Part shown: piece by piece, positions 54,998 to 64,000 of the stretch
Layout of the letters: the number at the start of each line of letters is the position of its first letter
Numbering within the stretch: position 1 is the first letter of the stretch
Origin: Rehaibacterium terrae
Lineage (GTDB): Bacteria; Pseudomonadota; Gammaproteobacteria; Xanthomonadales; Xanthomonadaceae
DNA: 64,000 bases
Assembly: GCF_014202935.1 (NCBI RefSeq)
Contig: NZ_JACHHX010000001.1
Span: 186,001 to 250,000 of the forward strand
Reading direction: 5' to 3'
Notes under the pieces: model-generated
Database searches by the model: none
What the model saw: the letters and a program-made list of their open reading frames with translations, nothing else
Told to the model about the DNA's origin: nothing
Translations under genes and position numbers: made by a program

Positions 54998-55743
54998 GCA
55001 GCGTCTCCGGCGAGCGCGCGGGCCCAGTCCTTGCCGGCCTCTCGCTCCAGGATGTCCACCTGCGCGCGTTGCAGCAGCGAGCCGGCGAACCAGAACTTGG
55101 TGGCGACCACCATCGCGACCAGCGGCGGCACCATGCTCGGGTCGATGCTCGACTCGCCGAAGATGCGCACGGTGGCGCCCTGGTGCAGCGAGTTCCACCA
55201 GTCCACCGAGTAGCGGATCACCGGCAGGATGGCGACGCCGACGATGGCCAGGAAGCCGGCCGCGCGGGCGGCGTTGCGGCGGTCCTCGATGGCGGCGTTC
55301 AGCCCCATCACGCCCAGGTACAGGAACAGCAGGATCAGTTCGGAGGTCAGCCGCGGGTCCCAGGTCCACCAGGTGCCCCACATCGGCTTGCCCCAGATCG
55401 CGCCGGTGAGCAGGGTGACGGCGGTGAACATCGCGCCGACCGGGGCGCAGGCCATCGCCAGCACCTCGCACAGCTTGATCCGCCAGATCAGCGCGATGGC
55501 GGCATACAAGGCCATCAGCGCGTAGACGAACAGGCTCATCCAGGCGGCCGGCACGTGGATGTAGAGGATGCGTGCGCTGTCGCCCTGCTGGTAGTCGGCC
55601 GGCGCCTGGAACAGCGCCGCCCACAGCCCCCACAGGGTGGTCAGCACGGCGGCGGCGAACAGCCACGGCACCCAGCGCGCGGCGAAGGCGTAGAAGGTGG
55701 GCGGCGAGCCGAGCCGATGGAACCAGCGGACGAGAGCGTTCAT
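54994..55743 (-). CDS. ccmC: Haem exporter membrane protein CcmC
   Basis: A 249-residue six-helix protein with the WWD motif MWGTWWTWDPRLTSELI and flanking haem-binding His in LYIHVPAAW and NSLHQGATV. It presents haem to CcmE. Overlaps ccmB by 4 nt (ATGA). The start [12 protein letters not shown] follows immediately. Confidence 0.96.
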   Translation of the reverse strand: MNALVRWFHRLGSPPTFYAFAARWVPWLFAAAVLTTLWGLWAALFQAPADYQQGDSARILYIHVPAAWMSLFVYALMALYAAIALIWRIKLCEVLAMACAPVGAMFTAVTLLTGAIWGKPMWGTWWTWDPRLTSELILLFLYLGVMGLNAAIEDRRNAARAAGFLAIVGVAILPVIRYSVDWWNSLHQGATVRIFGESSIDPSMVPPLVAMVVATKFWFAGSLLQRAQVDILEREAGKDWARALAGDAA

Positions 55744-56423
55744 GTCAGGGCGATGCGGACGGCGGTCGCGGCGGCGAGGGGGGCGAGGATCAGGGCCAGG
55801 GCGAGGCCGGCGGCGAGCAGCAGGAGGGCGCCGGTCCAGGGCAGGCCCTGTGCGGCGGCCATCACGCTGCCGGCGCCGAACACCAGCACCGGCACGTACA
55901 GCGGCAGCGCCAGCAGGCCGAGCAGCATACCAGAGCGGCGCATCCCGACCGTCAGCGCGGCCACCACCGCGCCGATCAGGCTGAGCAGCGGGGTGCCGAG
56001 CGCAAGGGAGACCATCAACACCGGCAGAAGGTTCCCCGGCAGGTGCAGCAGCTCGGCCAGCAGCGGCGTCACCAGCAACAGCGGCAGGGCGGTGGTGGCC
56101 CAGTGCACCAGCACGCGGATGAACACCAGCCAGGCCAGCGGGGTGGGGGCCAGCAGCATCTGTTCCAGGCTGCCGTCGTCGGCATCGCCGCGGTAGAGCG
56201 TGTCCAGGGTGAGCAGGCCTGCCAGCAGCACGGCCACCCACAGCACGGCCGGCGCGATCTTCGCCAGCAGCGCCGGTTCCGAGCCGAGCGCGAGCGGGAA
56301 CATGGTGACCACCAGCAGGGCGAAGATCAGTGGCTGGGCGGCGTCGCCGCGGCGGCGCCAGACCAGCTTGAGGTCGCGCGCCAGCATGGCGCGGCCGGCA
56401 CGCAGCATCCCGGGCTCAGCCAT
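55740..56423 (-). CDS. ccmB: Haem exporter permease CcmB
   Basis: A 227-residue six-helix permease. [20 protein letters not shown] and the [16 protein letters not shown] stretch are CcmB signatures. With CcmA it forms the ABC transporter that powers release of haem-loaded CcmE. It overlaps ccmA by 8 nt. Confidence 0.95.
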   Translation of the reverse strand: MAEPGMLRAGRAMLARDLKLVWRRRGDAAQPLIFALLVVTMFPLALGSEPALLAKIAPAVLWVAVLLAGLLTLDTLYRGDADDGSLEQMLLAPTPLAWLVFIRVLVHWATTALPLLLVTPLLAELLHLPGNLLPVLMVSLALGTPLLSLIGAVVAALTVGMRRSGMLLGLLALPLYVPVLVFGAGSVMAAAQGLPWTGALLLLAAGLALALILAPLAAATAVRIALT

Positions 56424-57072
56424 AGCGCGACGCCTCGCCGTTCATGCTCAGGGTGCGGGTGCGCACCGGCGGCGCGGCGTAGGCGCCGTGGGTGGTGATG
56501 AGCGCGGCGCCGCCCTCGCCGACGTGCTTCCGGATCATGCGGTTCACCAGCGTGATGCCGTCCAGGTCGAGGTTGGCGTAAGGCTCGTCCAGCAGCCACA
56601 GCCGCGCCGGCACCAGCAGCAGGCGGGCCAGTGACAGGCGTTTTTTCTGGCCGGCGGAGAGCTTGCGCGCCGGGGTGTCCTCGTAGCCGGCGAGGCCGAC
56701 GCTGGCCAGTGCCTGGGTCAGCGAGCTGCGCGGGCGCTGGCCGCCCAGGCCGACGGCGAAGGCGAGGTTCTCCAGCGCGGTCAGCTCGCCCTTGTGGGCG
56801 AGGTGGTGGCCGAGGTAGGCGACGGCGAGGGCGAGTCTGTCGCGCGTCGGTGTTTCGCCGTCCAGCAGGACTTCGCCCTCGGACAGCGCCAGCAGGCCGG
56901 CCAGCACGCGCAGCAATGTGGTCTTGCCGGCGCCGTTGCCGCCCAGCACCAGCAGCGCCTCGCCACCGTGCACCTCGAAATCGAGCGGCCCGAACACGGG
57001 TTCTTCGTTGCGCAGGAAGCGCAAGCCGCGTGCAGCGAGCAGCGGCGGGCTGGCGGGAGCGTCGGGAGTCAT
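56416..57072 (-). CDS. ccmA: Haem exporter ATPase CcmA
   Basis: A 218-residue ABC ATPase. Walker A is GGNGAGKTT, the signature LSAGQKKR, Walker [13 protein letters not shown] and the switch His in ITTHGAY. LSAGQ (instead of LSGGQ) and the short length are typical of CcmA. First gene of ccmABCDEFGHI. ATG 57072 is used; ATG 57084 four codons upstream is an alternative. Promoter should lie in 57073-57435. Confidence 0.94.
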   Translation of the reverse strand: MTPDAPASPPLLAARGLRFLRNEEPVFGPLDFEVHGGEALLVLGGNGAGKTTLLRVLAGLLALSEGEVLLDGETPTRDRLALAVAYLGHHLAHKGELTALENLAFAVGLGGQRPRSSLTQALASVGLAGYEDTPARKLSAGQKKRLSLARLLLVPARLWLLDEPYANLDLDGITLVNRMIRKHVGEGGAALITTHGAYAAPPVRTRTLSMNGEASRYG

Positions 57073-57435
57073 CGGCGGGCGCATGCTACCCAGTCGCGGA
57101 AAGGGGTGTCCATGATGCCGATCAAATCTTGCCGGCCGGCCGGCCGGCCGGCCGGCGCGGCGGGCCGGTTGCCGGGGGCGGTCGCGCTCCGCATCCACGC
57201 ATGCAAGCCAAGGGCCGTGTCACGGGGCCGCCGGCACGTTCAGGTTTCTGTCTGCGCCGCCGGCATCCGCATGAGGCCGTCTGAACGTATGTGCAATCAG
57301 TCTTGTCCGTGGCGGTCAAACACGGTAAATGTCGGATTCCCGGAACGGCCCGAAACCCTTCTCACGCAGCCGCAAGGACGAACGGCAGCCACGCTGCCGT
57401 GGCCACGCTACCGGCCCATCAGGAGAACGCCCAAC
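57073..57435. other. 363-nt divergent spacer with GGCC tetranucleotide array
   Basis: It lies between ccmA (leftward) and the subtilase gene (rightward) and must contain both promoters. At 57131-57156 there are about six tandem GGCC units, a self-complementary run that could expand or contract. A small hairpin GGCAGCCACGCTGCC lies at 57382-57396 in the leader of the protease gene. I see no ORF with coding style in it, although a long frame in phase with the protease stays open because of base composition. Confidence 0.55.
57131..57156. repeat. Tandem GGCC tetranucleotide repeat
   Basis: A run of about six GGCC/CCGG units, perfectly self-complementary, within the ccmA/protease divergent promoter region. 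It is non-coding as annotated here. Any role in phase variation is untested. Confidence 0.75.
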
Positions 57436-60400
57436 ATGACGCCCCCCGCCATGCCCATCCTCGCCCGCGCCATCGCCGGCGTCCTCGGCATCGCCGCCTT
57501 CGCCGTGCCGGTGGCCGGCGCCAAGGAGCACGGCAGCCAGGGCCGCGCCATCTACATCGTCCAGTTCGAGGAGCCGGCCCTGGCCAGCTACACCGGCCCG
57601 GACCAGCTGGACAAGCGCGCCCCGCGCCTGAGCGCGACCAGCCCGGCGGTGACCGGCGCGCGCATGCTCGACGTGAAGACGCCGGAAAGCCAGGGGTATC
57701 TGGCGTTCCTGCGCGACCGCCGCGAGGCGCGCCTGTCGGAGGCCGAGGCGCGGCTCGGGCGCACGCTGCGGCCGACCCATGTCTACGATGTCGTGTTCAA
57801 TGGCGTGGCGCTGGAGCTGGAGCCGCACGAGGCCGAGCGGCTGGCCCAGCTGCCAGGTGTCAGGCAGGTAGAGCGCGAGCAAATCGAACGGCTGCACACC
57901 GATGCCGGTCCGGGCTGGATCCGCGCCGACCAGGTCTGGAGCGGTGCGGCCGGCGTGACCACCCGCGGCGAGGGCGTCATCGTCGGTGTTGTCGACTCCG
58001 GCATCCACGCAAGCCACCCTTCATTCGCCGCCACCAGCCCGCTGGACGGCTACGTGCACGTCAACCCGAAAGGTGGCTTCCTTGGCCTTTGTGCCACCGG
58101 ACAGGCGACCTGCAACAACAAGCTCATCGGCATCTACAACTTCACCAGCGAGGGCAGCGACGGTTCCGACGTCAGCGGCCACGGCACCCATGTCGCCGGC
58201 ACGGTGCTCGGCAATCCGCTCAATGTCACCGTGTCCGGGGTCGCCCGCACGATCTCCGGCGTGGCGCCGCGCGCCAACCTGATCAGCTACAAGGCCTGCA
58301 CCAACGAGGGCTCGTCCGGTTCCTGCCCGGGCAGTGCCACACTGGCGGCCCTCAACCAGGCGGCCACCGACCAGGTCCATGTGGTCAACTATTCGATCGG
58401 CGGCAGCGCAAACAACCCCTGGAGCAACTCCAGCGCCAACGCGATGCGCGGCTTGCGCGACGCCGGCGTGGTGGTGGTGGTCGCCGCCGGCAACGACGGG
58501 CCCGGCGCGGGCACGGTCACCAGCCCCGGCAACGCCCCCTGGGTGCTGACGGTGGCGGCGGCCAGCCATACCCGCATCATCGGCAACCAGCTCTTCCTGA
58601 GCGGTGGCGCCACGCCGCCGCCCAATGGCGGGGTGCTGATCGGCGCCAGCCAGACCGGCGGCAGCGGCACCTTCCCGCTGGTGCACGCCGAGCCGCGGCT
58701 GTGCGCCGAGGGCGCGGACACCAGCCTCAACGGCAACAACATGCCTTCGGCGTGGGGGGCGACGACCTACAGCAACCGCATGGTGCTGTGCGACCGCGGC
58801 ATCTATGCGCGCGTGGACAAGAGCCGCAATGTGAAGAATGCCGGCGGCGCGGCGATGGTGCTGCTGAACCAGATCTCCGACGGCGCCAGCGTGGTGGCGG
58901 ATGCCCACACGATCCCCTCCACCCACCTCCGTTACGCCGACGCCCAGGCGCTCCTGCAGTGGCTGTCCACCGGCAGCGGCCACACCGGGCGGCTCGATGC
59001 CGCCACGGTGCGCGATGCGGCCGGCTTCGCCGATGTGCTGGCGGGCTTCAGTGGCCGTGGTCCGGCCAAGCCGGACAACATCGCCGAGGTACTCAAGCCG
59101 AACGTGACGGCGCCTGGGGTCAGTATCCTGGCCGCCGACCGCACCGGGAGTGGTGTGGTCTTCAAGTCGGGTACCTCGATGGCCACCCCGCACGTGGCCG
59201 GTGCGGCTGCCCTGTTGCGAGCCGCCAACCCGACTTGGCGTGCCAACGAGATCATCTCCGCGCTCACGACCACTGCACGCAATTCGGTCAAGTTGACCGA
59301 CGGCACGACCTTGGCCGCGCCGTTCGACCAGGGCGCCGGCAGTATCGACGTGTCGCGCGCCATCCGGGCGGCGCTGTCCTTCAACGTGACCTCTGCCGAG
59401 TTCGTCAATGCCAATCCGGGTGCGGGGGGCACGCCACGCGACCTCAACCTGCCGGCTCTGGTGCATGCCTCCTGTCTGGAAGCATGCGCACTGACCCGAC
59501 GGGTGACCGACCTCGCCGGCGGCGGGCAGTGGCAGGTGCAGTTCGAATCCTTGCCGGCCGGAGTCGTCGCCAGTGCCAGTCCCGCCAGCTTCACGCTCAC
59601 GGCCGGGGCCACGCAGTCGGTGAACTTCTCCTTCGATGTCTCCGACCCGTCGCTGGCGGGGCGCTGGATCCATGGCACGGTGCGCTTCAAGCGCATCACC
59701 AACGACGGTCGGCCGGATGCGACCATTCCGGTCTCGCTCCATGTCCTGCCGGGACAGGTGCCGCCACCGATCGAGCTTCAGGTCGATAGCGATGCCGGCT
59801 TCGTCGACTACCCACTGTCGGGGCTGGTGGCGTTGCCTGATGCCCGTTTCCGCGGCACGCCGCTGGCCGCGCCCCTCATTACCAACTTCAACCTGCGCCA
59901 GGATTCGGCACGCAACAATGTCTACGACGACCTGACCGATGGCGTTGCCTACGTCACCCTGACCCTGCCGCCGAGCGCCGATGGCCAGCCGGTGTCCTGG
60001 AAGGTCGTGTTCGAGGCCACCGGCCCGGCCAGCGTCGACTACGATCTCTACGTCGGCATCGACGAGAACGGCAATAGCCGTCCGGATGCCAGCGAGGAGC
60101 GCTGCCGTTCGACCGATCCCAAGGGCCAGGCGCGCGAGCGCTGCGAGCTGGATGTCCAGCACCCGGGGGGCTCTGAGAACCTCGTGGTCTGGGCCCTGGT
60201 GCAGAACTGGGAGTCGAGCTCGCCTGGGGCTGTCGACACCATCCGGCTCGAAGGCTATGCCGTGCCACGATCCCCCTTGGGGGCAGACCTGCGGGGCCTG
60301 ACCGCGACCGGTCCCGGACAGGTCGCCCGCAACGCCCCATTCAACCTGCGTCTGAGCTGGAACGACCCGGGCATGCTGCCTGGGGATGTCCGCTATGGCC

Positions 60401-61593
60401 TGGTCCAGATCTCGGCGACCCGTGACTTCGTCACCATGGAGGTGCCGGTGAGGATCAGCCGTGTTGCCGGTACGTCAGCGGCACGGGCGTTGAAGGATGG
60501 GGAGACACTGCGTCTGCGCCTGTCAGGCAATGCCGCTCACGAACGCATTTACTTCGAGGTGCCGCCGAATGCCCAAGAGGTGGCTTTCACGCTGGAGAAC
60601 GCATTCGGCGTCGACCTGTACTTGGCGCATGCCAGCGAGGCATCCTCACCGCAGATCAATCTCGCGCCGCCGCGCAACCAGGCCCAGACCGTGCTCAGTG
60701 GGGCGCATGACAGCCGCAGCATCATTCTCAGCGGGAACCACCTGAAGCCCGGGCGCTGGTACCTGACTCCGGTAAACACTCGCGCCACCCCCAGCACCGA
60801 GTTCGCCCTCCGTGCCCGTGTGCTGCAGAGTGGTCCCCGTCCTGACCTGCGCTCCGGCCAGTACTACAACTGGCGTCGCTCCGGCCACGGCATCTTCCTG
60901 GACTATGCCGGCAGCCAGTGGCTGATGCTCTGGTACACCTACCTGCAGGACGGCACGCCGACCTGGTACCTGGCGGTGGCGCCGGCGCTGGCCGGGAACG
61001 GCGGCGTCTGGAACGCCGACCTGCTGCGCATCGTCTGGAACGGCAACCAGACCGCCTCCACCCCGGTCGGCCGGGTGCAGATCATCCCCACCGGGACCAG
61101 CACGCTCGACTTCCACTACCAGCTCGACGGCCAGAGCGGTTACGAGCCGATGGATCGCCTGGGCGGCGGGCAGGGCTGCCCGGTCTTCAACGGGCAGGCT
61201 CTCGACGTCACCGGCCACTGGTACTCGCCGGACAAATCGGGCTTCGGTTACAACGTGCAGCTGGAGCCGCCCGGCGTGATCCCGAACGGGTTGGAGATCC
61301 TCACCGCCTACCTGTACGACGGCCAGGGCTTCCCGCGCTGGCTGATCGGTGCCCGCGACTATGATGCCGGCAACGCCGAGGCGAGCATCGCCATGGAACA
61401 GCTCACCGGCTTCTGCCCGCTGTGCACCTACCAGCCCACCACCAGCCGCATCGTCGGGCAGGGCGTGCGCCGCTACGGCACCAATCGCGTCGAGCGGCTG
61501 GGCATCACCGCGGAATTCGCTCCGCCGCTGTCCGGCCTCTGGGTGGAGTCGCTGCCGACGGCGGTGCTGTCGGAGCCCAAGCTCTGCCAGTAA
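57436..61593 (+). CDS. Secreted S8 family serine peptidase (subtilase) with duplicated C-terminal domain
   Basis: A 1385-residue secreted subtilase. Signal peptide 1-28 (cleavage after VAGA), I9-type propeptide (about 38-155), then the S8 catalytic domain. The triad is Asp187 (VVDSGIHASH), His249 (GHGTHVAG) and Ser581 (SGTSMATPHVAG). A PA-domain insertion (about 380-500) splits the catalytic domain, as in large bacterial subtilases. Residues about 645-1000 are beta-rich, about 1010-1135 resemble a pre-peptidase C-terminal domain (FGVDLYLAHAS), and about 1140-1385 hold two related aromatic-rich units with TYLQDGTPTWYL and AYLYDGQGFPRWL. AGGAGA lies upstream of ATG 57436. Likely exported by the Sec pathway and type II secretion. 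Confidence 0.93.
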   Translation: MTPPAMPILARAIAGVLGIAAFAVPVAGAKEHGSQGRAIYIVQFEEPALASYTGPDQLDKRAPRLSATSPAVTGARMLDVKTPESQGYLAFLRDRREARLSEAEARLGRTLRPTHVYDVVFNGVALELEPHEAERLAQLPGVRQVEREQIERLHTDAGPGWIRADQVWSGAAGVTTRGEGVIVGVVDSGIHASHPSFAATSPLDGYVHVNPKGGFLGLCATGQATCNNKLIGIYNFTSEGSDGSDVSGHGTHVAGTVLGNPLNVTVSGVARTISGVAPRANLISYKACTNEGSSGSCPGSATLAALNQAATDQVHVVNYSIGGSANNPWSNSSANAMRGLRDAGVVVVVAAGNDGPGAGTVTSPGNAPWVLTVAAASHTRIIGNQLFLSGGATPPPNGGVLIGASQTGGSGTFPLVHAEPRLCAEGADTSLNGNNMPSAWGATTYSNRMVLCDRGIYARVDKSRNVKNAGGAAMVLLNQISDGASVVADAHTIPSTHLRYADAQALLQWLSTGSGHTGRLDAATVRDAAGFADVLAGFSGRGPAKPDNIAEVLKPNVTAPGVSILAADRTGSGVVFKSGTSMATPHVAGAAALLRAANPTWRANEIISALTTTARNSVKLTDGTTLAAPFDQGAGSIDVSRAIRAALSFNVTSAEFVNANPGAGGTPRDLNLPALVHASCLEACALTRRVTDLAGGGQWQVQFESLPAGVVASASPASFTLTAGATQSVNFSFDVSDPSLAGRWIHGTVRFKRITNDGRPDATIPVSLHVLPGQVPPPIELQVDSDAGFVDYPLSGLVALPDARFRGTPLAAPLITNFNLRQDSARNNVYDDLTDGVAYVTLTLPPSADGQPVSWKVVFEATGPASVDYDLYVGIDENGNSRPDASEERCRSTDPKGQARERCELDVQHPGGSENLVVWALVQNWESSSPGAVDTIRLEGYAVPRSPLGADLRGLTATGPGQVARNAPFNLRLSWNDPGMLPGDVRYGLVQISATRDFVTMEVPVRISRVAGTSAARALKDGETLRLRLSGNAAHERIYFEVPPNAQEVAFTLENAFGVDLYLAHASEASSPQINLAPPRNQAQTVLSGAHDSRSIILSGNHLKPGRWYLTPVNTRATPSTEFALRARVLQSGPRPDLRSGQYYNWRRSGHGIFLDYAGSQWLMLWYTYLQDGTPTWYLAVAPALAGNGGVWNADLLRIVWNGNQTASTPVGRVQIIPTGTSTLDFHYQLDGQSGYEPMDRLGGGQGCPVFNGQALDVTGHWYSPDKSGFGYNVQLEPPGVIPNGLEILTAYLYDGQGFPRWLIGARDYDAGNAEASIAMEQLTGFCPLCTYQPTTSRIVGQGVRRYGTNRVERLGITAEFAPPLSGLWVESLPTAVLSEPKLCQ

Positions 61594-61681
61594 GCCGGTT
61601 GCCGGCTATGATCCGGGGCGCGGTCCACGCGGGCCGCGCCCTTCTTCATCCTCGACTCGCCGCGTTTCCGACAGGACGCTC

Positions 61682-62830
61682 ATGCAGATCCAGAGCAAGC
61701 TGCCCAAGGTCGGCACCACCATCTTCACCGTCATGTCCCAGCTCGCGCTGGAGCATGGGGCGATCAACCTCGGCCAGGGCTTTCCCGATTTCGATCCACC
61801 GGAATTCCTGGTCGACGCGTTGGCACGCGCGATGCGCGAAGGCAGAAACCAATACGCGCCGATGAGCGGCATCCCGGCGCTGCGCCAGGCGATCGCCGCG
61901 AAGACCGAGGCGATGTATGGCCATCGGCCGGATGCGGACGCCGAGATCACCGTGACCTCGGGGGCCAGCGAGGCGATCTTCGATGCGGTCGCGGCGGTGG
62001 TCCGTCCGGGCGAGGAGGTGATCGTGCTCGACCCCTGCTACGACTGCTACGAGCCGGCGATCGCGCTGGCTGGCGGCGTGGCGGTGCATGTGCCACTGCA
62101 TCCGCACGACTTCTCGGTGGACTGGCAGCGGGTGAAGGACGCGATCACGCCGCGTACGCGCCTGATCTTCATCAACACGCCGCACAACCCGTCCGGCGCC
62201 ATGCTGTCGGCACAGGACATGGCGACGCTGGCTGAGATCCTGCGCGACACGCCGGTGCTGGTGCTGTCCGACGAGGTCTACGAGCACATCGTCTACGACG
62301 GCCGTCGCCACGAGAGCGTGCTGCGTTACCCGGAGCTGGCCGCGCGCAGCTTCGTGGTGTCGAGCTTCGGCAAGACCTACCACTGCACCGGCTGGAAGCT
62401 CGGCTACTGCATCGCCCCGCGCGCGCTGTCGGCCGAGTTCCGCAAGGTGCACCAGTACAACACCTTCTGCACGTTCGCTCCGGCGCAGTGGGCATTCGCC
62501 GAGATGATCGAGCGCCACCCGGAGCATCATCTCGGGCTCGGCGCCTTCTACCAGCCCAAGCGCGACCGTTTCCGCGAGCTGCTGACGCGCACGCGCCTGC
62601 TGCCGCTGCCGGTGCCGGGCGGCTACTTCCAGCTGGTCGATTACTCGCAGGTCAGCGACCTGCCGGACGCGGAATTCGCCCGCTGGCTGACGGTGGAGAA
62701 GGGGGTGGCGGCGATCCCGCTGTCGCCGTTCTACCAAACCGCGCCGGCCGGGCAGCGTCTGGTGCGGCTGTGCTTCGCCAAGAGCGAGGAAACGCTCCAG
62801 GCCGCGGTCGCGCGCCTGCAGCAACTGTGA
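61682..62830 (+). CDS. mtnE: Methionine aminotransferase (YbdL/MtnE-type, class I PLP)
   Basis: A 382-residue fold-type I aminotransferase. NLGQGFPDFDPPEF and the PLP lysine in VSSFGKTYHCTGWKLGY are characteristic of YbdL/glutamine transaminase K-like enzymes, which prefer methionine and its 2-oxo acid. In methionine salvage it would re-aminate 4-methylthio-2-oxobutanoate, closing the pathway whose mtnBCD genes lie at 539-2509. The adjacent omega-amidase supports glutamine as donor. Start ATG 61682, 89 nt after the protease gene. Confidence 0.9.
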   Translation: MQIQSKLPKVGTTIFTVMSQLALEHGAINLGQGFPDFDPPEFLVDALARAMREGRNQYAPMSGIPALRQAIAAKTEAMYGHRPDADAEITVTSGASEAIFDAVAAVVRPGEEVIVLDPCYDCYEPAIALAGGVAVHVPLHPHDFSVDWQRVKDAITPRTRLIFINTPHNPSGAMLSAQDMATLAEILRDTPVLVLSDEVYEHIVYDGRRHESVLRYPELAARSFVVSSFGKTYHCTGWKLGYCIAPRALSAEFRKVHQYNTFCTFAPAQWAFAEMIERHPEHHLGLGAFYQPKRDRFRELLTRTRLLPLPVPGGYFQLVDYSQVSDLPDAEFARWLTVEKGVAAIPLSPFYQTAPAGQRLVRLCFAKSEETLQAAVARLQQL

Positions 62831-62933
62831 ACCCCAGGCCGCGGCCGGCCGCCCCGCCGAGGTGGCGGGGCGGCCCGCCGCAGCGCCGGACAGGAACCGA
62901 ACCGATGCTGCCGAACCGAGCGGAGCCGGAACC

Positions 62934-63734
62934 ATGAACGATCTGCGCGTTTCGCTGATCCAGGGCGACACGGTGTGGCGCGATCCTGCCGCCAATCGGG
63001 CGATGTATGCCGGAATGGCGCGCCCGCTGGCCGGACGAACCGACCTGGTGATCCTCCCCGAAACCTTCACCAGCGGCTTCAGCAACGAGGCCATCGCCGA
63101 GGCCGAGGACATGCAGGGGCCGACCGTGGCCTGGATCCGCGCGCTGGCCGCCGAGCTGGATGCCGCCGTCACCGGCAGCGTGCAGATCCGCGACGGCGAG
63201 CGTGTCTACAACCGGCTGCTGTGGGCCACGCCCGACGGCGGGCTGTGTCACTACGACAAGCGTCATCTGTTCCGCATGGCCGGCGAGCACGAGCGCTACG
63301 CCGCCGGCCGCGCGCGGCTGACCGTCGAGTGGAAGGGCTGGCGGATCTGTCCGCTGGTCTGCTACGACCTGCGCTTTCCGGTGTTCTGCCGCAACCGTTT
63401 CGGCGTCGAGGCCGAGGGGCGCTTCGACTACGACCTGCTGCTGTTCGTCGCCAACTGGCCGGCGCCGCGGCGGCACGCCTGGCGCACGCTGCTGCAGGCG
63501 CGGGCGATCGAGAACCTGTGCTACGTCGCGGCGGTGAACCGGGTCGGCACCGACGGCAACGACATCCCGTATCACGGCGACAGCCTGGTGGCCGACTTCC
63601 TCGGACAGACCCTGGCCGACCTGGCGCTGCAGCCGGCGGTGGTCACCACCACGCTTTCCGCCGAGCCGCTGGCGCGCCACCGCGAGCGCTTTCCGGCACA
63701 GCTCGATGCGGATCGGTTCAGTCTCATCGACTGA
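62934..63734 (+). CDS. mtnU: Omega-amidase / carbon-nitrogen hydrolase (YafV/MtnU-like)
   Basis: A 266-residue nitrilase-fold amidase. The triad is Glu in ILPETFTSGF, Lys in HYDKRHLFRM and Cys in CPLVCYDLRFPVF. These blocks match YafV and Nit2 omega-amidases, which hydrolyse 2-oxoglutaramate to 2-oxoglutarate and pull the glutamine-dependent transamination forward. It sits 104 nt after the aminotransferase gene, a known functional pairing. Start ATG 62934 with a GGAGCCGGAACC leader. Confidence 0.9.
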   Translation: MNDLRVSLIQGDTVWRDPAANRAMYAGMARPLAGRTDLVILPETFTSGFSNEAIAEAEDMQGPTVAWIRALAAELDAAVTGSVQIRDGERVYNRLLWATPDGGLCHYDKRHLFRMAGEHERYAAGRARLTVEWKGWRICPLVCYDLRFPVFCRNRFGVEAEGRFDYDLLLFVANWPAPRRHAWRTLLQARAIENLCYVAAVNRVGTDGNDIPYHGDSLVADFLGQTLADLALQPAVVTTTLSAEPLARHRERFPAQLDADRFSLID

Positions 63735-63804
63735 GCCTGTCGCGGCCCGGGACGGCCACCGGATCGAGCGCGCCCGTGGCCGTTTCGGCGTCGGGCGTTG
63801 GGCC

Positions 63805-64000
63805 TCAGTGGCCGCCGCCGCCGCCGCGCGGTCCCGCGCCACGGCCATGCGGACGCCCGCCCGGCTTTCCGCCGGGCTTGCCGCCGGGCTTTCCGCCGGG
63901 GCCGCGACGCTGTCCGCCGGGCTTGTTGCCGCCGCCGCCCGGGCGGGCACCAGCCCCCTTGGGGCCTGGCCTGCCGCCCGGTTTGCCGCCCGACGGTCGC
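63805..64000 (-). CDS. C-terminal Gly/Lys/Arg-rich tail of a protein (partial)
   Basis: A minus-strand frame open from the window edge to TGA at 63805, giving 64 residues made of GGKPGGKPGG, GPRGGGGGH and RPSGGKPGGRPGP motifs. RGG/GKP-type tails of this sort are usual at the end of DEAD-box RNA helicases (RhlE type) in this bacterial group, where they bind RNA. That is inferred from composition only, because no helicase motif lies within the window. It is convergent with the omega-amidase gene. Confidence 0.55.
   Translation of the reverse strand, partial: RPSGGKPGGRPGPKGAGARPGGGGNKPGGQRRGPGGKPGGKPGGKPGGRPHGRGAGPRGGGGGH

Noticed and set aside
56794-57435. N-terminal extension of the subtilase frame by 214 codons
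   Set aside because: The extension is antisense to ccmA and the promoter spacer. The signal peptide and AGGAGA ribosome site place the start at 57436.

Overview
This is a very GC-rich chromosomal window (about 70 % G+C by eye). It is densely packed and holds about 60 protein genes, one tRNA and many short dispersed repeats. The gene content fits a gammaproteobacterium of the Lysobacterales/Xanthomonadales. Evidence is the Tat-exported high-potential iron-sulfur protein, the EfpL-type elongation factor, a MetX-type acyltransferase, a complete System I cytochrome c maturation operon, a full leucine-degradation set with fused isobutyryl-CoA mutase, and dispersed repeats of the GGGAATC and CCCTCCCCCTCAGGGGGAGGG kinds. 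The assignment is an inference; no rRNA or other marker is present. No prophage, IS transposase or CRISPR array was found.

Layout. 1-2509 (minus): a truncated membrane protein gene, then methionine-salvage genes mtnC, mtnD and mtnB. 2633-4526 (plus): HiPIP and rmuC. 4606-7480 (minus): an SNF-family Na+ symporter and an NhaC antiporter. 7583-10219: Nudix hydrolase, EfpL, a short-chain dehydrogenase and a GNAT. 10332-21512 (minus): the leucine catabolic region, comprising leucine dehydrogenase, isovaleryl-CoA dehydrogenase, thiolase, both methylcrotonyl-CoA carboxylase subunits, methylglutaconyl-CoA hydratase and HMG-CoA lyase. Interspersed are a small Ala/Glu-rich lipoprotein, a cupin and a DUF559 endonuclease-like gene. 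21859-25794 (plus): an ECF sigma factor fused to a ChrR-like cupin, followed by four exported proteins ending in a secreted truncated haemoglobin. 25981-30351 (plus): IcmF carrying repeat-derived inserts, then a nucleotidyltransferase and a small overlapping partner. 30501-41498: transporters, a methyltransferase, an M14 carboxypeptidase, an ABC-2 exporter, a FapA/DUF342 protein, a possible frameshifted Cys-rich ORF, and ornithine cyclodeaminase with a divergent Lrp regulator. 41595-44807: an unusual membrane regulator (CadC-type wHTH, PEGA, FGE-sulfatase and alpha/beta-hydrolase domains) divergent from a secreted protein. 45254-48216: spermidine-synthase-like enzyme, SLC13/RCK transporter and tRNA-Leu(CAA). 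48422-50185 (minus): cysteine dioxygenase and MetX. 50359-57072 (minus): ccmABCDEFGHI. 57436-63734 (plus): a large secreted subtilase, then methionine aminotransferase and omega-amidase. The window ends inside the Gly/Lys/Arg-rich tail of a minus-strand gene.

How genes work together. MtnB, MtnC and MtnD make 4-methylthio-2-oxobutanoate, and the aminotransferase/omega-amidase pair about 60 kb away would turn it back into methionine. The leucine genes take leucine to acetyl-CoA, needing branched-chain keto-acid dehydrogenase and a CoA transferase from elsewhere. IcmF connects isobutyryl-, butyryl-, isovaleryl- and pivalyl-CoA. The sigma/cupin fusion with its four exported neighbours is the best candidate for an undescribed regulated system. 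The wHTH-FGE-hydrolase protein is the most unusual single architecture.
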